This document shows, in pieces, positions 27,041 through 39,898 of a stretch of 64,000 nt of DNA (its first letter is position 1; each line of letters opens with the position of its first letter). The translations under genes were made by a program, and so were the position numbers. Below the pieces are notes generated by a model. That model was not told the origin of the DNA. It ran no database searches and worked only from the letters and a program-made list of their open reading frames with translations. The stretch covers positions 3,623,888-3,687,887 of the forward strand of contig NC_030858.1 in NCBI RefSeq assembly GCF_000208745.1, written 5' to 3'. This stretch comes from Theobroma cacao (taxonomy: Eukaryota; Streptophyta; Magnoliopsida; Malvales; Malvaceae).

Positions 27041-29766
27041 TTTTTATATTTTTTTTCTTATACATAGAGTGTATTTCTTTGTTTTTGCACAATTAATTGA
27101 AATGGGATTATAAGATGACCATATATTTTCCTTAATCCATAGGAGGAGGAGTTTGTCATTTTAAATTTTAAATGAAAAGAAAAGGTAATTGAACAGGGCT
27201 AATTAAATCTATGATCTGGAAAGCTTAGCAGATTACAATTGTAAGCCGCGAAAAGGAAGGGAAAGAAAAGAGTTTTGTTCATAAAGCATGGGTAAATGAG
27301 CTGTCTGGTGCTAATTAGACATAACAAAAAGACGAAATTAACCTTGCAGTAGTTTATAAGGGGTCACCTGTCAGCACAGAAGAAGACAAAGCTGGCTAGC
27401 TACCTTCCATAAAGAGACGGCCGCTTTTTGCGGCTTTTTTAGGGGAAGATGCCGCCAAATCATCTTACGCTCCAACCCTCCGTCCTTTTGTGTAATAACA
27501 GCTGCAATGTAGGGTATATTTGTCTTTTCAACATCTACCACTCGGTCAGCCACAAGTCAGTCAGTCGGTCAGAAGGCAGCTTTAGTATTAGACTACTAGT
27601 AGTAGTCAGTAGTAGTAGGAACTATAGGGAGAAATAGAAAGAACGAAATGGAGAGACCAGCCCACGTGGGAGCTGGTCGTGGAAATCGGATTTGGGGTGA
27701 TCATAGGCCCATGTTACTCAAGGAATTTTTGTCCCCAATTTTGCATAATAATGCTTTTAGAAGATTGGATTTTCGCGTGATTCCCTTTTCCCCCACACAT
27801 ACACACACACATGCAGAGGAGAGAGCCAAGGAATAAATACATTTTTTTTCTCAATTATGATATGCAAATAGATATGATTGTTTCATCTGGTTTGGTGCAC
27901 AAATCTTATTTCTGATCTTTTCTCCAAACATTATATGTACATTGCACCTTCACTAAGATTACTTTTGCATATCAGATGCTGTAACATTTGTCTAATATGA
28001 TGCCATCATTGTCATTTTGACTTCCACATAATTCTTGGATATCCATCTCTTTTTGCTTTCTCAAGTGTATATGAGTGCTAGTGAAGAATCTATCTGTGTC
28101 AATGTTTTATTTTTATTATTAAAATACCGAAAAAATATATTTAATATAAACCTACTAATCCATGTTAATTACTAAAAGCATACTAATAGTAAAAAAGTGA
28201 GTTGATGATGATCCAAAAGGCAGTGGACTCTAGGAGTTGAATGATCTCTGATGTTCTTTGAGCCATTTTATATTAGTTTTTGTCATTAAGACGCACCTTG
28301 TCTAACGGTTCTAAGCCATATAGGCATGGTAACCCTTGTTCATGAACCTGGTCGGTTGCTATTTAAATAAACGTACTGAAGATATATATTGACAGATAGG
28401 AGTACCCATGTTTTATGTATGAGAACAATCAAGACAAAAAACAAAGCCCAAGAGGAGAGAAGAGAGAGCTGCACATGAATGGAAACCAAATGATAGTGCA
28501 GGAATGGGATAAGGGACTGATGTCTACGGTCTACTGCATACATATTTACGAGCCCATGAGGGGGCCCTAACCAACTGCCACGAAAAGGACAAATCACTGA
28601 GAAGAAAATAATAAAAAAAAAGCTTCAGCCATATCGATGAGTCTCCATGCCTTCTTTGCAGTCAAAAACACTCAAAATATAGCTAAGAAGCCCTGAACAT
28701 ATCCACGCGTATATCTATATCTCTGGCTGACATGGAACAACTTGCCTTGATAATGTAAAAGAGCCATGCGGTGCAGATACAAGAACTCATGAGTTGGATA
28801 CCATTTTGCACGTTAAAGTGAAGGCATGGACGTATGAGACGTATCAGAAATTTGTACGGCTATCGTTTGGTTAATTTATATGCATTGAATCAGGTAACTC
28901 CCAGTCTTTGTTTTCAGGCATGATCTGAGTCATAAAATATGTTAAAAGGAAATGCTTCTTGTTTGGATCCTTTTCTTTCATCTACAAAAAATTCCTATCA
29001 TTTTCATGGGTGGCTCAAGAAATAAATTTGTTTGGGGCTAAAATCTTTGCGTTCGAGCATAGGTCTCTTTCAAGAAACGTTGTATATTTGCATTCAACAG
29101 TATCCTTGTAGCCACTAGAATCCAAAAGTTCAAAACCAATTAAACGACATGACATGTGAATTGTGATGTCTCAGGTCTAAAACGCCCACGTTCCCACCAC
29201 CCAAAACTATGGGTTCTATTCATCCTCTCGATAAAAAAAGAAGCAGAAACAAACTAAAAAGGAGTTGAGCTTTTGTCAAATTGCTCTTGAGCAGTGGGTT
29301 TCAGTTAAGATAAAGGTCAAAAGAAAAAAAAAGCAAGCAGCCATGCATGTGGAATGAGGAAAAGAGGACCACCTTGACGTGGATGATGATAATGAACATC
29401 TTGAATGCTGATCTAGCATTGAATGTAGGAGTAGAGTAGGGAAAAACTAGCGGAGATGATAACCAAAATACATAAGGCATGTGCTCTCTTACCTTCTATG
29501 TCGGAATTTCAGTATGTAAAACGATGAGAAAATGGGGAGAAAATGGGGAGAGGCTATTAATTACCCTAACTCTAAGTTCTATTCTAAGTATCATATATAT
29601 AGTAATTGATTGCTTGTCCAGTTTTCACTTTGAGTCTCATTTGATGGATCGCTTTGTCCAAAGTTCGACATTAAATTTTGTACATTAATGTGTTTGATAA
29701 AAGAAAAATGTTGATAGTGAGAGAGTTTTCTTTCAATTCAATAATTGAGTTATACATATGGAAATT

Positions 29767-29787
29767 ACTACTACTACTACTACTACT
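29767..29787. repeat. Trinucleotide microsatellite (CTA)n
   Basis: About seven uninterrupted ACT/CTA units in intergenic DNA; a potential length-polymorphic marker. Confidence 0.85.
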
Positions 29788-30550
29788 TTTTATTATTGTT
29801 CTTATCAAATGTATGGTATCGTTGCTTTGAAATTAGGTAGAGTTATCGATGCTAAAGAGTTATAAGAGTCCACATATCGGGCTGCTTAAAATGGAAAGTT
29901 TTGAATTACTTCTTCTGGGATGAACAAAGGGTACTATATGATCCTTGGGAGAAACTTCAAGGGAAGTATGGAGAACTATGAGGAGGGGGCTTGCTTAAAA
30001 GTTTGAAAATGCTTTCAGTTGCGTGGAGTTGTTAAGTTAGATAATAGCAAAGTTGTTTTAAGTTTTGGCAGCTTGTTGGGTACATTGTCGTTTTACTTTC
30101 TGCAGATGAGACCGAATCAGAGCTACTGTCGGATGATTCGATCCCATCTGGTGGGCTCTTGCTACTAGTGGGGCTTGGATGTAGAGTCTATGAAATTGCT
30201 TTGAGTCGGATCTCGGGAGCGCTCGAAAATGGCTCTGATCTGAAAGCTAAAAAGTGGTCCAAAAACTACCAAATGTGCCTTAGAAACCTTATAAAATGGA
30301 CCTCTGTCATCAGGCACTGAAGCCCATTGACCGACCGAATTGAAGATTTTAGGTAAAGCACAGAAGTAGCCTCCGATTGTATACTATTACATTATTTCTT
30401 TGGGTTGCTTGCTTTATGAAGATGGGTTTACAACGAAAGTTGAAATTGAATTCAGAAACTCTCTAAGGCCCATCTCCTTCTTGCTTAGCGAAGAAAACAA
30501 GGCCATTTCTTTCTTGCATCCTAAACATTGTCTAGGATGATATGTATTGC

Positions 30551-31226
30551 AAATCCCTGTGTGACTATAAGGGCATGCATTTCTTCAAAGACTGCTACAT
30601 TGAAGGCACTGTTGATTTCATCTTTGGAAATGGCAAATCCCTTTATTTGGTAACTACCCCCCTTCTTCCTTTCTAAAGGCCATATATACCGAAAATCATT
30701 TTGTTCCTGCACCAGAGTAATTCTTGCAAGGATGTATGTGTGCGTTTTTTGATGCAGAACACCACAATTCAATCTGTTGCAAGGCATCTGGGGGTGATCA
30801 CAGCAAAAGGCAGGGAAGATGTAGGCAGCGATAGTGGATTTACATTCCTTTACTGCAAAATAACCCGTGCAGGCAACAGTACCACTTACCTTGGCCGTCC
30901 ATGGAAGCTAAGGCCTAGGGTCATCTTTACTTTCACATACATGGGCACCATCATCAACAGCGAAGGCTGGTCCACTGAAGGGCACCCTGAGCGCAACCAC
31001 AACCAGTGTGCATCTGGAGCTCACATATTATTCTCGTACTGTTAAAATTAATGGTTTTGATCATAAAATTAACGTGGGATTACTTTAGTCATTTGCAGGA
31101 CTGTATATTATGGAGAATACAAGTGTGTATGGGGCGGAGGCTACTTCCTCTGTTCGAGTTGGATATGCAAAAATTCTGAGTGAGAATGAGGCGAAGCCCT
31201 TCTTAAGCATAACTTATATCCACTGA
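30551..31226 (+). pseudogene. Pectin methylesterase fragment, truncated and frameshifted
   Basis: Three exon remnants of a plant pectinesterase (cell-wall homogalacturonan demethylation): 30551-30649, 30758-31005 and 31099-31226, with plausible GT..AG borders. They keep [19 protein letters not shown], containing the active-site Asp of DFIFG, then the LGRPW motif and the Asn-Ser-Glu-Gly-Trp block, and then VYYGEYKC. In the last exon the frame shifts by one base just after YKC, near a G-run at about 31129-31138. The downstream match (VRVGYAKILSENEAKPFLSIT) is in another frame. The conserved GxYxE exon and the QDTL motif are missing upstream. With no N-terminal exon, no signal peptide and a frameshift, this is best read as a decaying copy of a single-domain PME gene. 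Confidence 0.8.
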
Positions 31227-31850
31227 AGCAATTGGCTTCTCCCACCTCCCAAGGTGTGAAAACTTTACTAAACACAAGGACCAATGTTCTGCAAATATAT
31301 TTGTCTATCTGTTGGTGCTGAGAAGGAAGGTGATTAGATGTTTATCAGTTTGTAAGATAATCAAAGTGAGTGTTATAAGAAGAGAACTCTTATGTAATAA
31401 AATTGTGTATGTTACAGAAGTAAATGAGACATATGATTAGTCTTATTCATGATCTAATTCTAGTATTGTATTATAATTTTAATTAATAATTTGTATAATT
31501 ATCTTGTTAGTAAGAAATTATAATGTTATAAATATTCTTTTTACTTGAGATTCGGATGCGTCTGCAGTGAGTACAAATCCTGCTTGCAAATGCAAAATTA
31601 TCACCAAAGGTAAAAGAAGAAACGATATGATTAAGAGAAATTAATATAAACCATACTTTATTGCAATCCTTGGGACCAAACCGAGGTTCAAAACATTCCC
31701 AGGGATAATAAGGGAGTAAATTAAAGGTGGGACAAATCCCGAGTTCAAAACAATTACGAGATAAAAACGAAACGAAGGAAATATCAAATTTCAATAGCCA
31801 TTCCAAAACTTCATTTGGTCCAGCCTTGTGCCTCCTCATCGCCTTTTTCT
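31227..31850. other. Intergenic region with the 3' UTR of the second sucrose synthase
   Basis: AT-rich DNA between the pectinesterase remnant and the minus-strand sucrose synthase stop at 31851. The right part is presumably the 3' UTR of that gene. Nothing else is recognised. Confidence 0.5.
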
Positions 31851-34800
31851 TTACTCAACAGCTAGAGGAACAGTCATAACCTGAAAATTACATAAGAATA
31901 AGATTACTCAACAGAAACGTTCTTATTCAGTTGAACAAATCCTTACCGAGAGGTTCAAACATATGGACATGAATATTTACCCGCTTGTTATACATCAATG
32001 CATGCAACATTTCAATGTAACGCTTGCGCCCACGTTGCTCGAGGTTACAAACATGTTTCGAAAAACCATAGACTCCAGTCAGAGTCAATAGCTTCTCAGA
32101 GTAAATCTGCCATGTATACCTACAAAGGAAAACATACGAGTAATGGGTGCTTTCATAAGAAAAATATATATCACAATGAGTTAAAAAATAGAGGCTTTCT
32201 GCTTACTTCTCCTGGATGCGCTTCAAGCCTCCCTGAGAGATCTTATCCCAATAAGATGGATCTGCCTTGCACTTTTCAAAGAAATGGACGAGGGTCTCAG
32301 CAGCCAGATCGCCATTATAAGGATCGATGTTGAAGCCGGATTTTCCGTGAACGATAATCTCAGCAGGGCCTCCATAGCAAGTTGCAAATGTTGGTAGGCC
32401 ACAGGTCATGGCCTCAACGACAGTCAAGCCAAAAGCCTCATACAGAGCAGGCTGAACAAATGCTCCCTTGGTGTCACAAATGTGACGATAGAGTTCACCG
32501 TTTCTCACTCTGTTCATCTGGGAAGAAATCCATCTGAACTGGCCATTCAACTTGTATTTTTCAATTAGTTCATACATCCTCTTCATTTCGGCCTTCTCTT
32601 CCAAATCCTTGGATTCCTTTCTCCTATCTCCACCAACTACTACCAAGTTAACCAACTCACGCAGCCGGCTGTTCTTGGCATAGAACTCTACAAGTCCAGT
32701 TAAGTTCTTTACTCGATCCAACCTTGCCATGGTAAACAGAATTGGCTTATTGCGATCTTTCAGTATACATCTGCAAAATAGCATTTAAGTAATTATTAAC
32801 ATAGTCATATCATTTAGTGAAAGTTAAATGGTGTAAAACAGGATAGAAACTCACAGGTGCTCTGCATTCTCAACAGGGCTGTAAAGAAGCTCTTCAATCT
32901 CTGGGTGGAACTTCTTCAACCGCCGTTTCTCTTCTGTGTAAGGGAAGTATATGCTCATATCAGCACCAGGGGAGACAATGTTGAACTTAGGATCAAACAC
33001 ATCAATCCCATCAACAACACGGTAGAGCCCAGGAAGAGTGAAGGCAATGTGACTCTCGTATTGGCCTAGTGTGTCTTTGCTGAAATCATGGGAATGGCAA
33101 CATTGTTAGGCTCTCCAATAAGTAGCAGCATTACACAAGGCAATCATATATAGAAAACTTGAAGATATATTACCTTCCAGCAATCTCTTGGAAAGTGCTG
33201 GTGATGATAAAATCAGTGTGGTTCATAGCAATAAGGTCAGCAGTAAACTGACAGGAGAAGTGATACTTATCCTCAAGCTTTCTCCAGTTGATGTCTGAAT
33301 CTGGGTACTTCGTCTTCTCCAGAGCATGAGCAATGGTGCACTGCATAAAACAGCCAAGTTAAGTTTTTAGACTGAAAGAGAAAGATCCAAGTACAGCAAA
33401 AGGACATAGTCAATTAATTAGCTTTTAACAAACCTGTGTAACATCAAACTTATGTGCCAATAAAGAGGCAACGATATTTCCATCACTGTAATTCCCAATA
33501 ATCAGATCTGGCTTGCCCTGAAACTCTTTGGATATTTCAAGTGCAACATCCTGAAAACAAAGAGAAACTTACTTGTAAAAAAAAAACCCAAATAGTAGTA
33601 ATACATATAATAGAAAAGTTAACTTATGGAAGAAAAATGGACACGAGAAGATGGATGTTCAGAGCATATGGTTCACCTCAGTGTAAGTCTCCAGGTAGGG
33701 CCAGACTTCAAATCTTGAGATCCATCTACGTACAATTCCCTGCTCTGTTCTGAACGGAACTCGAAGAATATCAGAATACTTGGTTCCATACACTTTCTCA
33801 AGACGCTGACCACAAGTTGTTCCCACAGCATCCGGGAGGAGTCGAGTAATCTGGTCCAAAAAACAGTCAAATTAAGCATCAAACATCGCGTTAAAATTAT
33901 TTCTGATAAAGAAAGGAGTCAAAACAAACTGATACAACATAAGAATACTCACGATAAGGATGCGTGGGGTAATGTTAAGTCCTTGCTGCTTGAAACGGTG
34001 GAGCATCTCTTCCTCCAAGGCACGGACTTGATCCAAGATGTAAACAACCTATGAGTAAATGTTATTTGATTAAAATTAGAACAACTTTAATTGCCTCATC
34101 TACTTCTTAAATCAGGAAAATTAAAAGTTTAGGGTTGCAAAAACTGACCTGGCCACCTGTGTCAGGGTACCCCAAAACATTGTCTTGGGCAAAGTATCCA
34201 TGAGGAGTCATGATCACAACATTGAAGACCAATGGGATTCTTCCAAGGAAAGTTTCAAGAGTGACGGGATCAGGTGCCTGCAGGAGATCCAGAAGAAGAT
34301 GGACCATCTCTAGAACATGCTCAGCGGTATCACCCCATCCCCTCTCCAAACCAATCTCCTGGAACTTTTTCTCAAAAGCAGAGTATGGGGTATCAGATGG
34401 TAGAGGAGTTAGATACTCCTCTGCCTTCCTCAGAGCATGTTGGAGGGAATTCACACCTTGAATTCTGTCATTCAGAAGCATACCCTGTGGCATGAAAATT
34501 GTGCAATTTATCACAAAGAATCTATTAGCTTCAACAGAAGGGAACTTAAAAAGAGGGTATGTATATTTAGCATGGCTTACCTTTCCCTTCTGGCAATGAA
34601 TCTGGAGAAATTCAAGCAGTAAGTTCAAGTTTTCCTCGTCTTGGAACAGTTTGGCAGAAAGGTGGCGATTGAGGAAATCCATGCCGTTCCCAATGGACTT
34701 AGAAAGCGATGGGCGAGGAATAGAATTATTGAACGCGCCGAAGTCCAATTCCAGCGTAAACTGGCCATTGGAGCTGAATCCCATCATTGAACATCGTTTA

Positions 34801-35428
34801 GATATAAACTCGGTATAACGTGAAGAATAAGAAAATCAGGAGCTGTAAACTACCTTCCATCAACGATTTCCTCCTTCAACCGCAGATACTCAGCAACTTG
34901 CATTTCCTCTACGAAGAGCTTCTGGACATCAATAGCTATGTACTCCCAAACACCAGGAGCTGGACGAATGGCAAGGGCAACCAATGGAGACGACACTACA
35001 GCTTCCTGTACAACAATATTAGATAACCGAGACGTATTTGTCCAATATTCTCGTCAAACATCTTAGTCAAGAATCCAACAAACATAACCAAGACAACTTT
35101 GGAAAAAAAAAAAGGTGATTTAATCCCACCTGTGTAGTCCTGAGGACATCGACAATTATCCCATCAAGTGCTTGCTGTCCATCCTTCTTATCAAGAATTG
35201 ATAGCAGCTTTTGGGATTTATGAATGCCCCGCCCAAGGCTTTCAATCCTGCATGATTTGTACAACAATAAAGTCAAACTAATGAACAACTAATAGTAGTT
35301 TTTATCATACTGAAACAGAAAGATCAGGGAAGCAGATGTTTCATATACCTTGACAAGATAGCCTTTGCCTGCTCAGGATGAGTAGCCAGAGATTCACCCA
35401 AATGTTCACAAACGCTTCCTGAAGCCAT
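31851..35428 (-). CDS. Sucrose synthase, diverged SUS1-clade paralog without the N-terminal phosphoserine motif (796 aa)
   Basis: Same reaction as the gene at 3.4 kb. Exons from the start: 35428-35349, 35247-35130, 35005-34854, 34773-34581, 34484-34149, 34048-33953, 33850-33677, 33550-33434, 33340-33174, 33079-32855, 32770-32207, 32119-31981, 31880-31851. Exons 3-12 have exactly the same lengths as in the other copy, showing common origin, and every border is GT..AG. Catalytic signatures are kept: [29 protein letters not shown] and EAFGLTVVE. Differences are concentrated at the ends. The N-terminus starts [13 protein letters not shown] and has no RVHS serine. The C-terminal domain reads [12 protein letters not shown], where the family has Trp and Ser, and ends in a very different YNKR-VMTV junction. 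RVVHG is RVVDG and DIYW is DINW. The open frame suggests a functional but specialised enzyme. Confidence 0.92.
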
Positions 35429-35437
35429 TGTTTTCTC

Positions 35438-35913
35438 CTGAATTGGCAGGGGAAGGAATATACTAAGAATTAGGCTATGGATAAAGTCAGGACATGCAAC
35501 ATATATATGATGAGACGATGGAATAGATCAATATAAAAGGGCAAGTTGTAGCAGTAGGACCCAAAAAGTTAGACGCAACCAAATGCAGATACCTAATTAC
35601 AGCATTAAATTAGAGAATTAAAAGCAAATGGATGGAAGCTAGATCAAAAACAAAGAGCAAACACGTAGTTAAGAATTTTGAGGCTCTTAGAAGATTCAAA
35701 TAATAATAATAATAAAGCAAAGAAGTTTGCAAAATACTCAAAGAAATGACTTGTTAATTACAAAAGGAGAGAACCAAAAGTACCTAATTGGAGGGTGAAG
35801 AACTACCTAAAGCCAAAAAAAACCTCTGAAAGACAAAAGATGAGTAACAGAGAAGAAGATAGATTATTGGGAGGAGTGAGGTCCAAGGTAGCGACAATGC
35901 ATTGAATATATAG
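35438..35913 (-). promoter_or_regulatory. Promoter, leader exon and leader intron of the second sucrose synthase
   Basis: Reading the minus strand, CTCTATATATT (about 35913-35906) is a good TATA box. Candidate donors follow at TTTAG|GTAG (exon end 35807) and ATTAG|GTAC (35784). An acceptor TTCAG lies at 35442-35438, nine bases before the start codon. The leader-intron layout parallels that of the other sucrose synthase. Confidence 0.45.
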
Positions 35914-38900
35914 AGAGTGACTAGAGAACTAAAAATGGCAACCCCCTAAATGCTCAGAACTAACTCTACCAACATATGGACATAAAATCATAACTTAAAT
36001 GAAAGAAATAACATATTTTCTGTCCAAGAAATTACCATAAAAATAAGCACAGACGTAGAAAAATCAGGTAAAGAAAGTGAGGAAGAAACTTAATGAGCAA
36101 GTTCATATGTTGTACCCAAAAGATTAGACTGTATTATTAACTTACTACAATTGGAGCGAACAAAAAAACATAACCCTTTGGCTTCTGTTGACAGTAATCT
36201 TAAAACTGGGCGTTAGGCAGAAGTGGGCTTACTTTTTTGGTCTCAATTCAACCAGGGATCAGTCTGTCTTAGAGTTTGAGGTTTTTTACGTTCAATTCCA
36301 CTGGCCAATGTTTTTTCTTTTTGTTTTCCCCTTATTTGATCAAGAGGCCTATTTTTGGGAAGAGGGCTACCTAGCTTGGTTCAAACTTGGTTTGGTCTTG
36401 GTTACATTAAACCAGATCTTATTGGCTATGAAGCTGTAATAATTTCACAACCACCTTTTTACTTGCTTTTTTTTTAAGAAACCAAGGTCATAGATTTCAA
36501 TTTATATGTTCCGCTAAAGCTATTAAATATATAAAATAATTATTAATAATTGAATGTAAAAATGTGTTAAGATTAATGCAAAAGGTACGGGTACTGTCCC
36601 TGACTCCTTGAGGGAAAATTTGGAGTTGTCACTCAGTTCTTATATACCAGAACCAAGCATCAATCTTTAAGGTTACCAAGTCTCGTCTTTGACGCAAAAA
36701 GTTGATTGAGTGATTTAACCACCAGAGTTTGAAAAGAATCAAAGTTTTTCAATTTTGATTCGGATAGCCAAGACTCTACTATTTCCTTTTGAATCAATTT
36801 GGTTAGGTTCTCATTAATTAAATGGCACGTCTCACTTCTACTTAAAATATCACGCAATCATGAAAAACTATATGTCCTATGCCGTGACACATGCATCTAT
36901 AAAGAAAAAAAATACAAGTAGACTAATAATCTTAAAGTGATTTATTGACCATTAAATGATGCAAACAACATTCAACTATTTAAAATAAAATATAATATAA
37001 TATAAAAATTACAACAAGGAAATTAACTATGCATCGGGAAAAAATATTATCATACATATCTTATAATATTACAAAAATGACCTTATATATTAGACGTTAC
37101 GTGGCATGCTTCATTGTGAAAATCTATAACACATAAAAAATGATCAAAGTTGTTTTCAAGTTTGGTCACGTTGTACCTCTTTTAGATGACACGTAACGGA
37201 TTGTGGAAGGGAACTGACTTAGCAAGAGTAGTTAAGAACTTGATGAATAGAGATACTTGTATGAATATAAAAAAAAGATTTGGTAATTGGTAAATATTTG
37301 AAAGAGCATTTAAATGTAAAAAGATTTGAAAAATGACTTGAACGTGAACACAAAAGAAGGTAGGAAGTTCTTTAAATTTTTCAATCTTAAAAATCAAGAC
37401 AATGTTGATAATTTCTTTCAATAAGTGCGTATGGTGGGAAAAAAACTTTTAGCACAGTTACATTTGATAACATTCATGATTTCCTCTTCAAACACATCAG
37501 CAACTAGTGTCTTATTCATAGCCTCGTTAACTAAGCCAGGAACAAGTCTTGAACAAATCCCCAATCTCTGTCACTGTTAAAAGGAAAATAAATCTTTGTA
37601 AAATGCCTCAAGTTTTTCAATAATGCTTCACTCTAGAGTTAAGACTGTTAAGATTTTTCAATGGAAGATTCCGTTTATAGTGATTGCTTCTTTCCTTTTT
37701 TTTTTACTTTTGCCTTTTTCTATAGGAATGAGAAGATTGTGGAAGATGGGCGAGGAAACGGGGAAGAGAGGGAGATAGAGAGTTACAATGTGATATGATG
37801 AGATGCGGAATAAGCCCATGGGAGAGAGAGATTTGGACAAGCCCACATCATATGAAGCCACAAGCTAGAGTGGACTTCACAACTTTGTTTATAGACATTT
37901 TGAAAGTTCTCTCAATACCCAACGTCAGAACCACTCTTACAAATCAATAAACTTTTCTCTTCCTCCTTTTTTAAAAAATAATATTTATAAAGAGAATCAT
38001 AGTCCACATATAATTAATCCATTATTTTGTTTTGAATTTGGTAAAAATAGTCGCTTCAATAGAAAATATTTTTATAAATTATTATTTTGATTAATATTAA
38101 CTAATGACATTCAATTGAATTTTTTTTTATTCGAAAGAAAAGAAATCCGAATTTAGTATTTGTTCTTTGAACAGAAAAATTATTCACTAATCACTGAAGT
38201 AAATGCTTTATAGACATTACAAAGATCGCTACGCTCATGCTGAATACTATTAATTCCCCCAGTGAAACATAGAAGTGCATATGGTTAGAGAGTTTAGCCC
38301 TTAGAAAATAATCATGTGAATACATGTAATAAATTCTTGTACTGCTACTATCCAACATCTTGGTGAATAAAGGAATTGAAATATGAAAACATCTTTGATC
38401 GCGCATTGGTGTCGTAATCTTGTGGATCATGTGCAATTTTAAGAAAGAGAGCTGCAAAACTAGGCAATAGTCTTTCATGGCTTCATTATCAAAAATAAAA
38501 TAAATAATCTCCATAGCTTCTAGTACCAGATTCATAATGGGGCAGAACGGGGACAGCTCAATTATAAGATTTGGTTTGATGCTACACTATCAAAGGCGCA
38601 CATGACACTTCAATAATAAACAATCACTTGCACCCGTACAAAACTAATACTATTCTCCCACCTTCACCTTAGTAGCATGTGCATAAACAAGGAAAACAAG
38701 TTCTAACGTCATATTGTCCACCCAAAGGTTCCTAATATTAAATTTAGCCTTACAACATTATGCTCAAAATACAGTTTATCTCATCCGGCATTAGAGACAA
38801 GACTTGGAACCGATGCATGAAGGCGGTAAGCCTGGTAACCACCTGTTTCTTGTGAATTTAACAAGTTTTTTGGCTCAACTAAGCAATGGGAGATAAATAA

Positions 38901-39286
38901 GTGAACTGGGTGCAGCAGACTACGGGATAAATCTATAGAAGCATACCCATCTCGCTCGATAACTCTTAATTCGAGATGGAATTCCTAGAACTCTAATTTG
39001 GGACCAATTTTATGTTGCATGGTTTTCTGAACAATAGAAGTATTTCATTATCAATCAAACATTAGATGCCACTCACATTTCAATAAGGGCAGAGAGACAT
39101 TGCCCTCCCCTCATCACATTCATTGCATACACCTGAAAATTTTCTAACTAAAAGTTCCCTATTGTTTGTCAATTAAAAAGGAGAAAAGAAATGAGAAAAA
39201 AAAAATCTGCATATAAAAGAGACCTTGCTTTAACCCCAAAGTTCTTGGCCACAATAAAGATCAGCACAATTAGTCTCTCCCAATAT
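35914..39286. other. Intergenic region, no convincing gene
   Basis: AT-rich DNA between the second sucrose synthase promoter and the SAUR gene 3' end. Open frames of up to 114 codons (for example minus strand 38535-38191) match no family I know, have no splice partner and are not called. No RNA gene is seen. Confidence 0.5.
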
Positions 39287-39898
39287 TTATTGAATCTCCA
39301 GCTGCAAAATCATGTAGAAACTTCATATTAGGGAAAAGTTTGAGAAGATGGAAGATGAGCAATGAACTTGTTCCATAAGCATGAGAGATAGGCATACAAA
39401 GGTAAATGCTTTTAGCTAAAAACAAAAAAAGACCTGTTCAGAATCTGAGCTATCAATAGGGTGACCCTTATGATTGTTCTCTATGCACTTCAATAGATAC
39501 TTGAAGGTCTCAATCTCACAAGGGAGAGTAAGCCCGCCATTGTGATTATACCCAAATTCCTCCTCAGCTTTTTCCAGCAAAATCTTGAAGACAGGATGGC
39601 TGAGATAGCTCGTAGGGATGATAAACCTCCGAAGCTCTGGCCCAACATAAACTGCCAAATATCCCTTTGGAACATCAGGCGGTGGTTCAGGACTGTGGCA
39701 GCTTTCCTCATCAGAATCACAACACATAACATTTGTTAGCCTTTTGTTAACTGGTCCTGAGACACCCCCCTGATTTTCTTCCAACTGGGGGGCATTTGGC
39801 CTTGAGCCTAGTGTGACAGTTTGCCACTTTTGAAGGATTTCCTTTAGTCTAACAATCTGCCGGATTCCGGTCAACTTGCTTCCACCTTGGTCATCCAT
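39287..39898 (-). CDS. SAUR70: SAUR69/70-type auxin-responsive protein (about 160 aa)
   Basis: The open frame 39898-39416 encodes 160 residues. The N-terminus has [20 protein letters not shown], a signature of the Arabidopsis At5g20810/At3g43120 pair. Next come a Ser/Asp-rich linker ([20 protein letters not shown]) and a canonical SAUR domain: [20 protein letters not shown], then [11 protein letters not shown] and [16 protein letters not shown]. The frame either reads through to a stop at 39416-39418 (tail VFFCF) or splices at CAG|GTCTTT (exon end 39434) to an acceptor at 39302-39303. The spliced form adds Leu-Glu-Ile-Gln and stops at 39289-39287, giving 159 aa. Upstream, an acceptor near 39965 and a donor near 40744 suggest a leader intron of about 0.8 kb. 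The protein is expected to act in auxin-linked cell growth, by homology only. Confidence 0.88.

Larger units (their letters stand above)
23982..30540. other. Gene-poor region, about 6.5 kb
   Basis: After the SAUR 3' UTR I find no recognisable gene. Simple repeats occur, such as a CA-rich tract at about 27793-27812 and a CTA trinucleotide run at 29767-29787. A long inverted repeat lies at 26.6-27.04 kb and is listed separately. Short open frames here have unremarkable composition and no motif I know. Confidence 0.5.

Noticed and set aside
30551..31226. Functional pectinesterase gene
   Set aside because: The N-terminal exon with GxYxE, the QDTL motif and a signal peptide are absent, and the last exon is frameshifted.
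31851..35428. Second sucrose synthase as a pseudogene
   Set aside because: All 13 coding exons keep frame, all splice borders are canonical and the active-site motifs are intact, so divergence at the ends is not decay.
38191..38535. Minus-strand frame of 114 codons
   Set aside because: Hydrophobic and His/Met-rich with no motif, no splice partners and no promoter; treated as chance or an unidentifiable relic.
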